DNA from: Ditylenchus dipsaci
Taxonomy: Eukaryota; Nematoda; Chromadorea; Rhabditida; Anguinidae
Assembly: GCA_004194705.1 (NCBI GenBank)
Contig: SADC01000402.1
Span: 1 to 64,000, forward strand
Direction of reading: 5' to 3'
DNA length: 64,000 bases
The notes under the pieces were generated by a model. It was given only the letters and a program-made list of their open reading frames with translations. It did no database searches and had not been told where the DNA came from. Shown piece by piece: positions 1-10,144 of the stretch; position 1 is the first letter of the stretch; each line of letters opens with the position of its first letter. The position numbers were made by a program, and so were the translations under genes.

Positions 1-642
1 CCTTGTAATCAAAAAACAGCGTCCCGGACTTTGGTGGCTTCCTTAGGAGAACGTGCTTTCCATCGATACATCCTGAACGTTTTTCACATGGAAACACAAT
101 CAATACAGTCAAATGTTACCTATACGTTGGGAGTTCCAATCGTTTTGAATTCCTGCAAAACCTCCATCCATACTTCTGGTGTTTCGAGGCCGTGCAAAGA
201 TATTTCTTGTGTGACATTCGAAAATAGCGTTGCATGGTGTCCCTCAGATCATCATAATTGTAGAGACGCGACGTCGGAATTTGTGAAAGTCGAAGAACTG
301 AAACGTTTCCCCTGTAGCAAGAAGCGCAAAGTCACCATAGACGTTTCTTCGGACAGACAACTTTCTCGAACGGCATCTTTTGGATCCTGAAAACAGTAGG
401 AAACATGGTTGAAAGATCATATAAATAATCTTGTCCTCTTACCTTGAAAGAGATGATAGAAAGCAGCTTCCGGAAGAGGGTGTGGGTCCATCCTGAAGTA
501 CGCGGTAGAATTCTCCGCATCCATTTTCCAGCTCAGGTAGAAAGTGATTGATAGGCTCCCCAAACCTTTGCGAGCAGCAATTGATAGGATGAACATTGAA
601 CGACGATTCGATTTCCTTCTTTATCCGACGTCGTTGTAGCAC
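1..642 (-). pseudogene. PIF/Harbinger (HARBI1-like) transposase, partial, frameshifted
   Basis: On the minus strand the N-terminal part reads RRRIKKEIESSFNVHPIN, then ..FLPEL.. and YFRMD, the VHPIN / PEL / YFRM order typical of Harbinger nucleases. After an intron (387-442, GT..TTTTCAG) come DPKDAVRE, EETSMVTLRFL and ATGET, and after a second intron (73-119) CIDGKHVLLRKPPKSGTLFF, the conserved GxIDGKH block holding the first catalytic Asp of the DDE nuclease. The gene continues off the left edge, so the other catalytic residues are not visible. At least two frame changes are needed (near 490 and near 325), so it is either decayed or carries sequencing indels. Family assignment rests on motif order, not on a search. 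Confidence 0.75.
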
Positions 643-1030
643 ACATCAAAAGAAGCCAGCAGAAGGTGATTTTTGCATGCTAAATGTTTTAGAATATGGA
701 ATTATCAACCAATGGTGGTGAAATACGATTTGCATAATAGGAATCAATAATAAACGAATTAGTAGGGACCGAGCACAATAATCTTGTTAACAGCGTTAAT
801 TAAAATTTTATTATACACCAACGAAGAGAAGAACAAAAACACAACAATGCTAGTTCGAGAAAGCATCTTCAGCCTGATCCGAAGGGGTTGTAAACTTTTT
901 TTGCGAAAATCGATTGAGCAATCTTTGAGCCATCTTTAACAGCCAAATCGTGGCAAAAAAAAGATTTATCCAAGATAAATTATGAGTGAAGTTGTGAGTA
1001 ATCTTCATAAAAATTATATTGACTGTGGAA
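643..1030. other. AT-rich stretch without recognised gene
   Basis: No coding frame, RNA gene or repeat array recognised. It may be 5' flank of the Harbinger relic to its left. Confidence 0.5.
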
Positions 1031-1215
1031 ACAGCATCCGCAAACAGCATCCTCACCCTAGGGTGTTCACAATGAGGATTCTGTTCGCGATGCTGTTTGC
1101 GGATGCTGACTGCGGATGCTTCATTCCTCATTGGTGAACAGAGTGTGGAGGCTAAAAACGACTGCGGGTGCTGCTTGCGAGTCTGATTGAGGATGCTGCC
1201 TCCTCATTGTGTTTG
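1031..1215. repeat. Inverted and direct repeats of a GCATCCGCAAACAGCATCC word
   Basis: The word GCATCCGCA(AACAGCATCC) occurs at 1032-1052 and in reverse around 1088-1120, with degenerate copies to about 1215. The word GGTGTTCACAATGAGGAT lies between. A similar GGTGTTCACAATACC word recurs near 10,205 and 10,926, so these may be ends of a shared element family. No coding sense. Confidence 0.6.
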
Positions 1216-1631
1216 CGGTTTAAGGTTGCAAGTAAGTAAGTAAATTAAATTGTGAAAAAACGTCAGTTCCAGGATACTACCGAAAGTACAGGGATGTCTT
1301 ATTGAGGATTTCATCGAATTGGACATGGTTCAACGTTTTTAGATTTTAGCTCTAACTTATACTAAATTTTCATCTGTATGATGGCTCAAATGAAAGCCCA
1401 GAACCTTGACTACATTTTGACAATAAACTTGTAAATAAAAGGAGAAAAAAGAAATAAGGTCTGCAGTCAGTGGTAGCCGAACCTGTTCATTACAAGACGA
1501 AATATCACCACCCGGGTACAACTGCACTACCTGAGTTCTACAACCTAGGTACAACAAAATCATCTGTGGCCGCGAATATTGTGGCCGTGGGGATATTGCG
1601 CGCGCGAGGATATTATGTCCGTGTCTGTTCT

Positions 1632-1781
1632 GGGGATGAATTGTCGCTGGGGGTGAATTGTCCCGGGGATGAATTCTCCCGGGGATGAATTGTCCCTGGG
1701 GATGAATTGTCCCTAGGGATGAATTGTCCCGGGGGATGAATTGTCCCAGGGGATGAATGTCCCGGGGGATGAATTGTCGCG
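1632..1781. repeat. Minisatellite, GGGGATGAATTGTCCC unit
   Basis: About eight to nine tandem copies of a 16-18 bp unit (GGGGATGAATTGTCCC with variants). Each unit is itself partly palindromic (GGGGA..TCCC). The open frames crossing it on both strands are products of the repeat, not genes. It abuts the inverted repeat that follows. Confidence 0.85.
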
Positions 1782-1782
1782 T

Positions 1783-2232
1783 ACCCATTTATTAGGCTAA
1801 TCATTTTTTTTGCAGCAAAAATACTCTTTTTTGTGGCAAATTTCATTTTGCTTGGTTTACTAAATTTTCTTCTTCTTTCAAAGTGATGACATCATCATGT
1901 AGCCCTACGACTCTAGTTTCTAAGAGGTATTGTTTATCACAGTCTTTGCAAAATTTGGTATAAAAGATTCGAGGTATGAAGCAAAAAATAATATAAAAAA
2001 AAATTATTTGCTTCATATTTTAATTTTTTGTACCAAATTTTGCATAGACGTTTGTGATGAACAATACCTCATTAGAAACTAGAGTCGTAGAGCTACATAG
2101 TTGTGTCCTCACTTTGGAAAAAAGATAAGAAATTTGGTAAAACCAAGTAAAATGAAAATTCGCACACAAAAGTATTTTTACTACAAAAAAAGTATTTTTG
2201 CTACAAAAAAATGATTAACCATTTATTTACCT
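1783..2232. mobile_element. Palindromic MITE-like element
   Basis: The left arm (ACCCATTTATTAGGCTAAT, then TTGCAGCAAAAATACT) is repeated in reverse at the right (AGTATTTTTGCTACAAAA, ATGATTAACCATTTATT). The arms also share GTATTGTTTATCACA / GATGAACAATACCTC and ACTCTAGTTTCTAA / TTAGAAACTAGAGT. The centre is AT-rich. No coding capacity. Confidence 0.75.
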
Positions 2233-3091
2233 GGCAAGCCACACGCAAAATACAAAATAACATTTCAAAATTGCCAACCATTTGCCCAACCCTACTAAAA
2301 GCGCTTTCAGACCACCACCAGCATTCAAAGTTCATACCCAATTACTGTACAACCTCTAATATGCCATCATGGTGACTTGTTTTCGATCCTCGAAACACAG
2401 ACTCTTAAAATTGGCCCTGTCCATAGTCGGGCTCAACAAAGTCAAGATTTTTTAAATACGAAAAAGCAACAATTTTTTTAATATTTTTTTTTCATCTTTG
2501 GTGTTTATGACCATAGGGCAACTTTTTGAGCTCTACACGAAAATATAGGCAGTTTTACGAGTGGTTTATGAAATTTGACATATAAAAATCGTTGGGTAAA
2601 AATGTTGAAAGGTCAACAGGGGTCAACTTTTTCCAAAATTTTGTAGAGACAATATTTAATTTTTTTGTTAAAGTCATCTGGTAGAGCTCAAAAGTTGAGA
2701 GGGGGGAGGTTCGAAATATCAGGTTTGTCACTTTCTCCTCAAAAAATTGATATTTTGGCATTTTACAAAATTTTGACCCCTAGGTGGTGTCAGCATGACT
2801 ATGGACATAGCCATTCGGGCTGGTGCTAATTAGCCGAAGTATATAGCACAAATGCAAAAAGCCGAAGAAAACTAGTGAGATTCACCATTTATTTATTTTT
2901 ATTATTCGAAGATCTAATCAGAAATCGCGTCCTGGGATGAAGTTTTTTTAAGGGCTATTTAAAATTAGAACTTTTTCGTCGAAATGCTCGAAGATTGCAT
3001 TGTCCTGGCAACTCCTCTAAATGAGTATCCACCTCCAGAATCCAAAGTATTGGATTTCATTAAAAGTAATTAAAAATCAGGCGCTACTATA
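2233..3091. other. Intergenic, nothing recognised
   Basis: AT-rich. A GACTATGGACATAG / GTCCATAGTC pair at 2410 and 2800 hints at an old inverted-repeat insertion of about 400 bp, but the arms do not extend convincingly. Confidence 0.4.
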
Positions 3092-3965
3092 GAATAGGCT
3101 AGACTTTACTTGGTCCCCCACGGCTGACCCACTTTCGAGGTGAATTTTTGAAAACCGATTGCATATTCGTGTTTCTCGACCCGGATTTTTACGGAAATGA
3201 TCATCAGATTCTGTGAAAGTGAAAAAAAATTTTTGCGATTTGCCTTGGTCCCCAAAGGTAAAATTTTAGAAAAATTTGAAAAAAAAAATATTTTTCAAAT
3301 TGGCGCCTTTTGAATTTTAAAGGGATTAAGGGCTGTATTGGGAGGGGAAGGTAATAAAAGGGGCCATAATCACACAAGGCCCTAACAAGAAGATGTTGAA
3401 CATAGTTTTGTTAACTGGGGCCTACCGCATAAATAAACTCTGGTATGCATGCTTTTTCATGCATCCAGAGTCACTTTCGAGTGATTTGTGTCTAAGGTAT
3501 GTGGGTGTGCGCACCTCAACTCCAAGCCCCGAAGGGGGCTTCTGAGTTAGAGATGCGCGAACTCACTTACCTTAGACATGATTCCGAGAAGTACTCTTGA
3601 TCAAAAAATGCGTATACAGTCTCTTTTTGCCACGGCCCAGTTGAAAAACATGGTGAGGCAGTCGAAGAATACATATATTTTACTTTTCTATTGTTCTGCC
3701 ATAAAGGTGGCCCCCTTCTATTCCCTTCCCCTCCCAATACAGCCCTTAATCCCTTTAAATTCAAAAGGCGCCAATTTAAAAAATATTTTTTTTTCAAATT
3801 TTTTTAAAATTTTTCCTTGGGGGACCAAGGCAAATCGCAAAAAATTTTTTTCACTTTCACAGAATCAGATGATCATTTCCCGTAAAAATCCGGGTCGAGA
3901 AACACGAATATGCAATCGGTTTTCAACAATTCACTCGAAGTGGGTCAGCCGTGGGGGGCAAGTAA
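3092..3965. mobile_element. Palindromic element with nested hairpin MITE
   Basis: Outer arms pair 3110-3330 with 3745-3965 (ACTTGGTCCCCCACGGCTG versus CAGCCGTGGGGGGCAAGT; AACCGATTGCATATTCGTG versus CACGAATATGCAATCGG). Within, about 3318-3745, lies a second inverted-repeat element with termini GGGCTGTATTGGGAGGGGA and its complement, whose centre folds as TCTAAGGTATGTGGGTGTGC against GCGAACTCACTTACCTTAGA. Relatives of the inner element occur near 11,965, 21,905, 52,375 and 55,660. Confidence 0.8.
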
Positions 3966-4207
3966 AGTGTTACCATAGAATGCCCCCCCCCCCCAAAAAA
4001 TCCGACCTTTTAAAAATGCTGTAACTAGCCTTGCAAACAACAAGTTTAGGCTAAGCCCTTAGGCTTGGGGTAGGCCAGCGTACGGAAGTTGTGACTAATG
4101 AAGAGTTTCGCACATTTTCCGGGTCTGGGACATAAATTTGGGTACTTTTTACTTAAGTTTTAAAAGGTCGGATTTTGGGGGGGGGGGGGGTATTCTATAG
4201 TAGGGTC
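3966..4207. mobile_element. MITE with poly-C/poly-G subterminal tracts (copy 1)
   Basis: Termini are CCATAGAATGCCCCCC..AAAATCCGACCTTTTAAAA and the reverse TTTTAAAAGGTCGGATTTT..GGGGGG..TATTCTATAGTAGGG. The middle (GCAAACAACAAGTTTAGGC, GTAGGCCAGCGTA, GTTGTGACTAAT) matches a second copy at 57,371-57,627, so it is a dispersed family. Confidence 0.85.
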
Positions 4208-4239
4208 AAAAATCATTGAACCCATCCAGATTGTGTCCT

Positions 4240-4622
4240 GAATACGGTTTGATAATGCTAAAACAGCAGAAACCCAGTTCTGTAGTAGTTTCCAATTCCG
4301 TAGGAATCCACGTGATAGTATGGAGGTGGTAGTACCGAGAAAGTAGTACTTAGTCGTAGTAACAAGGCAGTGACTGTGAATCGGTTTTCAGGTGGAAGTG
4401 CCTGGGTGATGGTACTTGGGTGGTGAAGATAGTTTGACAGTGAAACTAAACTAAAATCATGTTTGGCAAGTTTTAAGAAAACTATGAAAATACCATCAAA
4501 ACGTAATTTTACTACTGTCAAAGCATCTTAAGAATGCTTTAATTAGTGCAGAAAATAATTTTAGAACCTAAAAACAAAAAAAAATTTTGATCCAAGTGGA
4601 TCACCACTTGTTTTGTTGGTGC
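4240..4622. mobile_element. Degenerate copy of the CCACTTGG MITE family
   Basis: Contains GGTTTGATAATGCTAAAA near the left and GATCCAAGTGGATCACCACTTGTTTTGTTGGTGCAT at the right (read across 4590-4625), matching the ends of better copies at 6,235, 27,080, 27,520 and 43,219. The left terminus is eroded. Confidence 0.6.
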
Positions 4623-5329
4623 ATTGGGCATCCAGTAAAACTGTGGTTGGTTCATAGAAAAACAGGTATTGAGATTCTCTATTTTATTTTATTTCAGGCC
4701 AATTAAGGTGGGTATCCACTTGATCAGCTGGTACCCACTCCAGATTTTGGGGGCCAGATGGGTAAAATCGGAATTTTAGTCTTTTTAAAATCAGCTTTGC
4801 CAGCATTTTTAGGTTAGAAAAGTGGTTAGTTTTTGAATTCGGCTAAATCTTATTTTTACTGGAAAGCATGGTGGATATTCACCTACATAAGTGATAATTA
4901 CCAAGGTTTTTGTAAGATGGAAATCTCAATAGACTAACTACACGATTTTAAGTCACAAAAAAAAGGTTTGTTATGAATTTGAACTAAATTTTGATTTTCA
5001 GGCCATCGAGGTGTATATTCACCTGACCAGGAGGTACCTACCTATGTATAGAGGTTAGGTGGATAAAAAAATTAGGGGGGTAAAATTACAATTTCGGTCC
5101 TAACAAACCCAATTCCTGACACAATTTTAAGTTAGAAAAAATGTTTGCTATTACCAGGATTTCGAACCTGTTTTGAAAATTTCAAATTTGCGGTTTTCTG
5201 GGACGAAATGACCGGGGACGGAACGACCTACTGCCCGCGAGCACTTGAATGAGACTGTGATCTTTGATGAGTAATACTTTAGGCTCTCTTTCTTTTTATA
5301 TCCCTCAAAGGTTTGTTTTGACGGGCACA
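4623..5329. other. Intergenic with weak short repeats
   Basis: Two blocks resembling each other (CAGGCCAATTAAGGTGGGTA.. at 4696 and CAGGCCATCGAGGTGTATA.. at 5000) suggest an old duplication. A tRNA T-arm-like word (GGATTTCGAACCTG) lies at 5157. No gene seen. Confidence 0.4.
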
Positions 5330-5430
5330 CCTACATTCTGGCACAAATTATGTTGGCAAAAGAGATTCTGGCACAAATCATTTTTGCGAAAATTCAAACT
5401 GGCAAAAAAGTTACCTTGGCACGAATTGTC
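5330..5430. repeat. Short degenerate repeat of TGGCACAAAT
   Basis: Three to four imperfect units (ATTCTGGCACAAATTATGTT, ATTCTGGCACAAATCATTT, CTTGGCACGAATTG) spaced about 30 bp. Confidence 0.55.
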
Positions 5431-5809
5431 GTAAAATAAACTGTTTTGAATTTAAATGATTCAAAATTCAATTGTTTGTATAGTTCGCGGCTGTACGAAC
5501 TTTCGCAACAAGACAATTTCGTAGAGCGAATTTTCGTAAAAGCAAATTTTCGTAAGAAACATTTTCGTAACAGGAAAATTCGTAAGAAATTTTTTCGTAA
5601 GAGCGAATTTTCGTAACAAGCTTTTTCGTAACGCGGTTTTCAGTAACATTAGTGATATGTTAAGTTGCTTTTTTTGCTTTTGATCCTCCTTTGATGTTTC
5701 TTATAGCTTCTGTGATGTTTTGACCAAAAATAGTCAAGAAAAAAATGAAACAGTCAGAGGGTGGAATCGAACCACTGGTGAAAAAAATTCATCCCATCAA
5801 CTTACCTAC

Positions 5810-7049
5810 GGACAAAGCTTTTTTTTGCTGCAAAAAGACTTTTTTTTGCTGCAAAAAGTCTTTTTTTCGCTGCAAAAAGACTTTTTTTTTGCTGCAAAAA
5901 ACTTTTTTTGCTGCAAAAATTAGTTGCAAAAAGACTTTTTTTTGCTGCAAAAATTAGTTGATGCAAAAAAACTTTTTTTTGCTGCAAAAATTCTTTTTTT
6001 CGCTGCAAAAAGACTTTTTCTTGCTGCAAATCGGCTTTTTTTTGCTGCAAATCGGCTTTTTTTTGCTGCAATCGGCTTTTTCTGGTCCAAACTATTTAGC
6101 TGTAATTTTGGCGTGCGGTCAATTAGTCCACGGTCGATTGGTCCACGGTCAATTGCTCCACAAAATTATTTTAAAATTAATCTTTTTTGTCTTGTGAAGA
6201 ACTTCTGTTATTTTAACAGTTTTTCGATAATTCAGCCTTAACCCTACTGGTTAATCCACGCACCAACCAAACCAAGTGGTCATCCCTTGTTGTTAAATTA
6301 TTTTTTATGTTTTCGGTTCTATTACCTGTTTTTTACACTAATTCGAGCATTCTAAAGAGGGTTTGATAATAGTAAAATTCCATTTTGTGGGTAATTTATA
6401 GTTTCGTTAAAATTGCTGGAATGACCCTGAAAGCTGAACTGGTGTTGAGGTAGTAGTACGGTACTAGTACCAAGGCATTGACCAGTACCGGTACATTTTA
6501 CCACTATCAAACCATCTTCAGCATGTCGAATCAGTCCAGGAAACGGGTTTTGGAACATGAAAAACGTGAAAAAAATTTTGCTCCAGGTGGACGACCACCT
6601 GGTTTTGGTGGTGCGTGGATTAACCAGTAGGGTTAAGGCTGAATTATCGAAAAACTGTTAAAATAACATAATTCACAAGACAAAAAAGATTATTTGAAAA
6701 TAATTTTGTGAAGCAATTGACCTGTGGACCAATTGACCTGTGGACCAATTGACCTGTGGACCAATTGACCGTGGATCAATTGACCGTGGACCAATTGACC
6801 TGTGGACCAATTGACCTGTGGACCAATTGACCTGTGGACCAATTGACCTGTGGACCAATTGACCGTGGATCAATTGACCGTGGACCAATTGACCGCACGC
6901 CAAATTACAGCTAAAATAGTTTGGACCAGAAAAAAGCCGATTTGCAGCAAGAAAAAGTCTTTTTGCAGCGAAAAAAAGAATTTTTGCAGCAAAAAAAAAC
7001 TCTTTTGCAGCAAAAAAAAGTCTTTTTGCAGCAAAAAAAGCTTTGTCCC
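5810..7049. mobile_element. Foldback element with TTTTTTGCTGCAAAAAGAC iterons (inner layer), 8-bp TSD
   Basis: Nested in the preceding element and flanked by TTACCTAC at 5802-5809 and 7050-7057. Left end GGACAAAGCTTTTTTT, right end complementary. Each arm is built of ordered blocks: about 12 copies of TTTTTTTGCTGCAAAAAGAC (5818-6075; reversed 6935-7040), then TCTGGTCCAAACTATTTAGC, then copies of CCGTGGACCAATTGA (6115-6160; reversed and expanded to about 12 copies at 6718-6895). Unequal copy number in the two arms points to slippage after insertion. No coding region. Confidence 0.88.
6235..6640. mobile_element. CCACTTGG-family MITE at the centre of the foldback
   Basis: Ends AACCCTACTGGTTAATCCAC and the reverse GTGGATTAACCAGTAGGG. 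The interior contains GTTTGATAATAGTAAAA / TTTTACCACTATCAAAC and GGTGGACGACCACCTGG, as in the copies at 27 and 43 kb. Confidence 0.8.
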
Positions 7050-7380
7050 TTACCTACTGCACCATACATGCCGCTAATGGTAAATAGCTATGTGTAGTAT
7101 ATAATATATGAATTCTAGCTCGGAGTTTTTCACCATGCTTTTGGGTATTTCTGCTGGTCTCCTAATGGATGAAAAATCCGGGGTCAACTAATTATCAAAA
7201 TTTTCAGTCATATGACCTATGCTTACCAACTTTTGTGCTCATACAGTTAATAGTCATATAATTAACTGTTCGAAGTGTCAAACAGTGACAGAAAGGCCAA
7301 AACAAATGAATCAGATGAAATCCTGAATTAGAAAATTCATTAAAAGTGAAAAAAATTTCGATTATTTCCTCTTACAAAAG
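7050..7380. other. Interior of outer foldback element, no gene
   Basis: Unique, AT-rich, not palindromic with the matching left interval (5641-5801). The left interval carries GGTGGAATCGAACCACT, a tRNA T-arm-like word. Confidence 0.4.
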
Positions 7381-7571
7381 AAATACGTTACGAAAATTCG
7401 CTGTTACGAAAAAGTTTCTTACGAAAATTCGCTCTTACGAAAATATTTCTTACGAATTTTTGCTGTTACAAAAATGTTTCTTACGAAAATGTTTCTTACG
7501 AAAGTTCGTTCTTACGAAAGTTCGCTCTTACGAAATTGTCTTGTTACGAAAGTTCGTACAGCCTAGTTCGC

Positions 7572-7700
7572 AATAGCGCCTAATTAGGCGCACTGCGCCA
7601 AAATTCATTTGAAATGCATTTAAAATCATGTGCGCCTGAAGTGCGCCTAAATTGCGCCAAAATTTAGGCGCAGTTTTGGCGCTATTTAGGCGCACTTTGG
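7572..7700. repeat. Palindromic GCGCCTAA/TTAGGCGC repeats
   Basis: At least six copies of TTAGGCGCA or its reverse in 130 bp, several paired as GCGCCTAATTAGGCGC. Could be termini of another small element. Confidence 0.6.
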
Positions 7701-8048
7701 ATGTCATTTTTGTTATTTTTTGAAGGACTTTTGAGGCTAAGGCTTAGGCAAAGGTAGGCCAGCGTATGTTAGAACGGTCTCATACATAGGATTGACGAGC
7801 TGCGGTCGACCGCGACCGCAAAGACCGCAGCACCGCAGGCAATTTTGACCTAAAGACCGCGACCGCAAGACCGCATCTGAGATTTTAAAAGACCGCACGA
7901 CCGCAGCATGTGCTTGCGGTCTTTTGCGGTCTTAACCCGTTAAAGGATTTGCTTGGCATTCTGTTTACAAGACTGAAAGATGTCTACACGATTAGGATTT
8001 TTCGAATTTTCACCTGGGATCAATCTCTCAATATCTCTCGTTTAAGTA

Positions 8049-8443
8049 CAGGGTGGCTCAAGAAATTCGGCCGATTTCAAGCGGCCATAACTTTTTTCAG
8101 ATCGAATTTCAAAATTCTGTAAACGCCATTCGATTCAGAAAAATATACGTTTTGTGTTTTGCGTCTAACTCGAAAAAAAATTTCAACATTTTTTCACTTT
8201 TTTACCTTGGTCCCCCTTTGGTCCCCCATTTCTGCTCTAAAATAAAATTCATAAAAAAGCACCGTTTTTATACCAAAGGGGGGACAAGGTAAAAAAGTGA
8301 AAAAATGTTGAAATTTTTTTCGAGTTAGACGCAAAAAACAAATGTATATTTTTCTGAATCGAATGGCGTTTACAGAATTTTGAAATTCGATCTGGAAAAA
8401 AGTTATGGCCGCTTGAAATCGCCGAATTTCTTGCGCCACCCTG
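8049..8443. mobile_element. Palindromic MITE, CAGGGTGGC termini, TA target
   Basis: Flanked by TA on both sides (8047-8048, 8444-8445). The arms are nearly perfect reverse complements (CAGGGTGGCTCAAGAAATTC versus GAATTTCTTGCGCCACCCTG) over about 190 bp with a short loop near CCTTGGTCCCCC. TA duplication and CAGGG ends fit Tc1/mariner-type mobilisation. Related ends occur at 20,522, 50,242 and 51,980. Confidence 0.88.
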
Positions 8444-8606
8444 TATGTCTCTTTTTTGGAACTCAAGCTGAACGAGGCTAGTGAGGAGGGCACGTCTTTA
8501 CAAAGAAATCCGTCTCCGAGGTACGATGCAACACATGTGAAGAAGACAAACCAACACTGAAGCTAAGTCATAGAAGTACGGCGCGACTAATGATCTGGTT
8601 GATTTA

Positions 8607-8771
8607 GTCGCATCAGAAGGATTATCCAGGTCGGCAAGAATTGCTCGGTTCTATCTTTCGGCGCCGGCTACAAGTATCGCAAGTGAGAGTATCTTCTCGG
8701 AAGCCCGAAACGTCTTCGATTACAAGCGTTCAAGGCTGTCTCCAGAAAATCCTGAGAACCTAATCTTTTGA
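8607..8771 (+). pseudogene. hAT transposase C-terminal (dimerisation) fragment
   Basis: The frame reads ARIARFYLSAPATSIASESI then FSEARNVFDYKRSRLSPEN and stops. This matches the hAT C-terminal block (PATS..SE..FS.A....KR..L.p..). Everything upstream of the fragment, including the DDE residues and BED finger, is missing or displaced by the MITE at 8049-8443. It supports the hAT assignment of the enclosing element. Confidence 0.85.
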
Positions 8772-9062
8772 ACAGAAATCTTAATATTCTTCATTTTGAG
8801 TACTGATATTGCTATTGCTGGAATAGAACCATTATTTGGAGTTGTTTCATGAGGATTTTAAGCGTTTTCCGTGGATCTGCTGAAGACCGCACGACCACGC
8901 GGTCAACCGCACTTCCATTCTCAAAAGACCGCGACCGCGTTTCAATTTTTGCAAAAGACCGCGACCGCACGACCGCATTTTGTCAAATCGTCAACCCTAC
9001 TCATACATATATTAGACTAATTTTTTAATTCCGCTCTAACATACGCTGGCCTACCTTGCTTA

Positions 9063-9418
9063 AGCAAAAAAAATCACAATAAAAAAACAGCAGGGGACCT
9101 TCATCTCTTGAATGTACCTTTTGTTTAAAATTTTCGTTATCTCTGCAAACTTTTAAAAAATATTCGTTATATCGAGCGTATACTCAATTATATTAGTCAA
9201 ATCCAACCAAACTGTGTCGAAGGGTTCGTTGTATCGAAGGTTCATTATGTAGAGGTTCGACTGTAATAGTTTACTGAAAAATAGCTCTGATATTTTCGGA
9301 ATAAAAAATAGTGTCCCGCGAGCATTGAAACATTTGAAATTCTTGGTGTCGGCAATGGCTATGGTACTTTAAACTAAATTTCTTATATTTTCAAAAGGTC
9401 CTCTTTACCTCAGTTCAA
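9063..9418. other. Intergenic / possible promoter of the small gene
   Basis: AT-rich, no coding frame. A pyrimidine run with CTCAG at 9404-9413 just before the ATG could be a cis- or trans-splice acceptor. Confidence 0.4.
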
Positions 9419-9733
9419 ATGTTCAAGAAGCGCAAAGCAAAAGGAGGAAAGTCTGTCAAGAAAAGGGTAAGTTGTCTATAATTTTTTAAGCAGGTCGAAT
9501 TCATGAATGCACATAAAATTCCTTTTTAGGAGAATCGAAAACAAGGATTCCATGAGCTCCAAAGACGTGCCAACAATGAGCAGAAAAAGAAAATTGAGCA
9601 AGAACTGCTGCGAGAATGCCGGAATCAGAACAAGTCCAAGAAAACAAATAATCATTCAGCCAGCAGACCGACTAAGCCAGTATTGTGCCCAGCGCTGGAT
9701 CGCTTCAAGCCAAAGAAACAGATTAATAAGTAG
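9419..9733 (+). CDS. Small very basic protein, two exons (83 aa)
   Basis: Exon 1 is 9419-9466 (MFKKRKAKGGKSVKKR), the intron is 9467-9529 (GTAAGT..TTTTTAG, 63 bp), exon 2 is 9530-9733 ending in TAG. The product is 83 residues, rich in Lys/Arg, with a predicted helical stretch (HELQRRANNEQKKKIEQELL) and a C-terminal PALDRFKPKKQINK. The reading frame is open across the splice, and the acceptor-like CTCAG six bases upstream of the ATG would suit nematode trans-splicing. I do not recognise the family; the composition suggests a nuclear or RNA-associated protein, which is inference only. A MITE lies in its 3' UTR, followed by AATAAA. Confidence 0.6.
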
Positions 9734-9801
9734 TGGTATTTCATGGAATTTCATTGGAATTTCGTGGAGTTTTTTTTGTTGATGATTTATGTAATTGTTG
9801 A

Positions 9802-10017
9802 GGCTAAATTTAACCTGACCCCCACCACTCAGGTAAACCTGACCCCCACCAGTCAATTCAGCTTGGGTTACCAAGGCGAAATTTTTTAATTATTTTTTTT
9901 TAAATCTCAAAAACAATTAAAAAAATAATTTAAAAAATTTCACCTTGGTCCCTCAAGGTGAATTGACTGGTGGGGGTCAGGTTTACCTGAGTGGTGGGGG
10001 TCAGATTAAACTGCTCC
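9802..10017. mobile_element. Palindromic MITE in the 3' UTR, 9-bp TSD
   Basis: Flanked by AATTGTTGA at 9793-9801 and 10018-10026. The arms share AACCTGACCCCCACCA and GGTAAACCTGACCCCCACC with their reverse complements; the loop includes CACCTTGGTCCC. A 9-bp duplication is typical of Mutator-like elements. It separates the stop codon of the small gene from its AATAAA. Confidence 0.85.
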
Positions 10018-10025
10018 AATTGTTG

Positions 10026-10031
10026 AATAAA
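10026..10031 (+). promoter_or_regulatory. Poly(A) signal of the small gene
   Basis: AATAAA directly after the MITE's target duplication. Before the insertion it would have lain about 70 bp after the stop codon. Confidence 0.55.
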
Positions 10032-10144
10032 TTAATTTGTACCTGCCTTTGGGTGAGAATCTCTTTTTCACGATCCGGACGGATGAAGTCGCCAGCTCGA
10101 TTGGCTGTATTCGAGTTTTTACATGGAAAGCCTTATTGCTCTAT

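Larger units (their letters stand above)
5489..7563. mobile_element. Foldback element with TTCGTAAGA iteron arms (outer layer), 8-bp TSD
   Basis: Flanked by the identical 8-mer TAGTTCGC at 5481-5488 and 7564-7571. Termini are GGCTGTACGAACTTTCG and its reverse complement. Each arm continues into about ten direct copies of a TTTTCGTAAGAGCGAA-like unit (5500-5640 and, reversed, 7380-7560). An 8-bp duplication fits hAT-type integration. No transposase is present; the interior is mostly another foldback element. Confidence 0.88.
7787..8999 (+). mobile_element. hAT element remnant with GACCGCGACCGCA iterons, 8-bp TSD
   Basis: Bounded by TAGGATTGACGA and TCGTCAACCCTA and flanked by the identical 8-mer CTCATACA (7779-7786; 9000-9007). 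Subterminal regions carry repeated GACCGC(A/G)ACCGCA words in both arms. Internally it retains a piece of hAT transposase and a later palindromic MITE. One of the TAGRGWTG-ended group in this window. Confidence 0.9.
7735..9062. mobile_element. Older inverted-repeat element split by the hAT insertion
   Basis: GCTTAGGCAAAGGTAGGCC..AGCGTATGTTAGA at the left is mirrored by TCTAACATACGCTGGCC..TACC at 9027-9055. The hAT element at 7787-8999 sits inside it. The GTAGGCCAGCGTA word is shared with the MITEs at 4.0 and 57.4 kb. Confidence 0.65.

Noticed and set aside
5720..7077. Several open frames of 60-105 codons (Phe/Leu/Lys or Ala/Lys rich)
   Set aside because: They are translations of the GCTGCAAAAAGAC and CAATTGACC arrays in different frames and strands.
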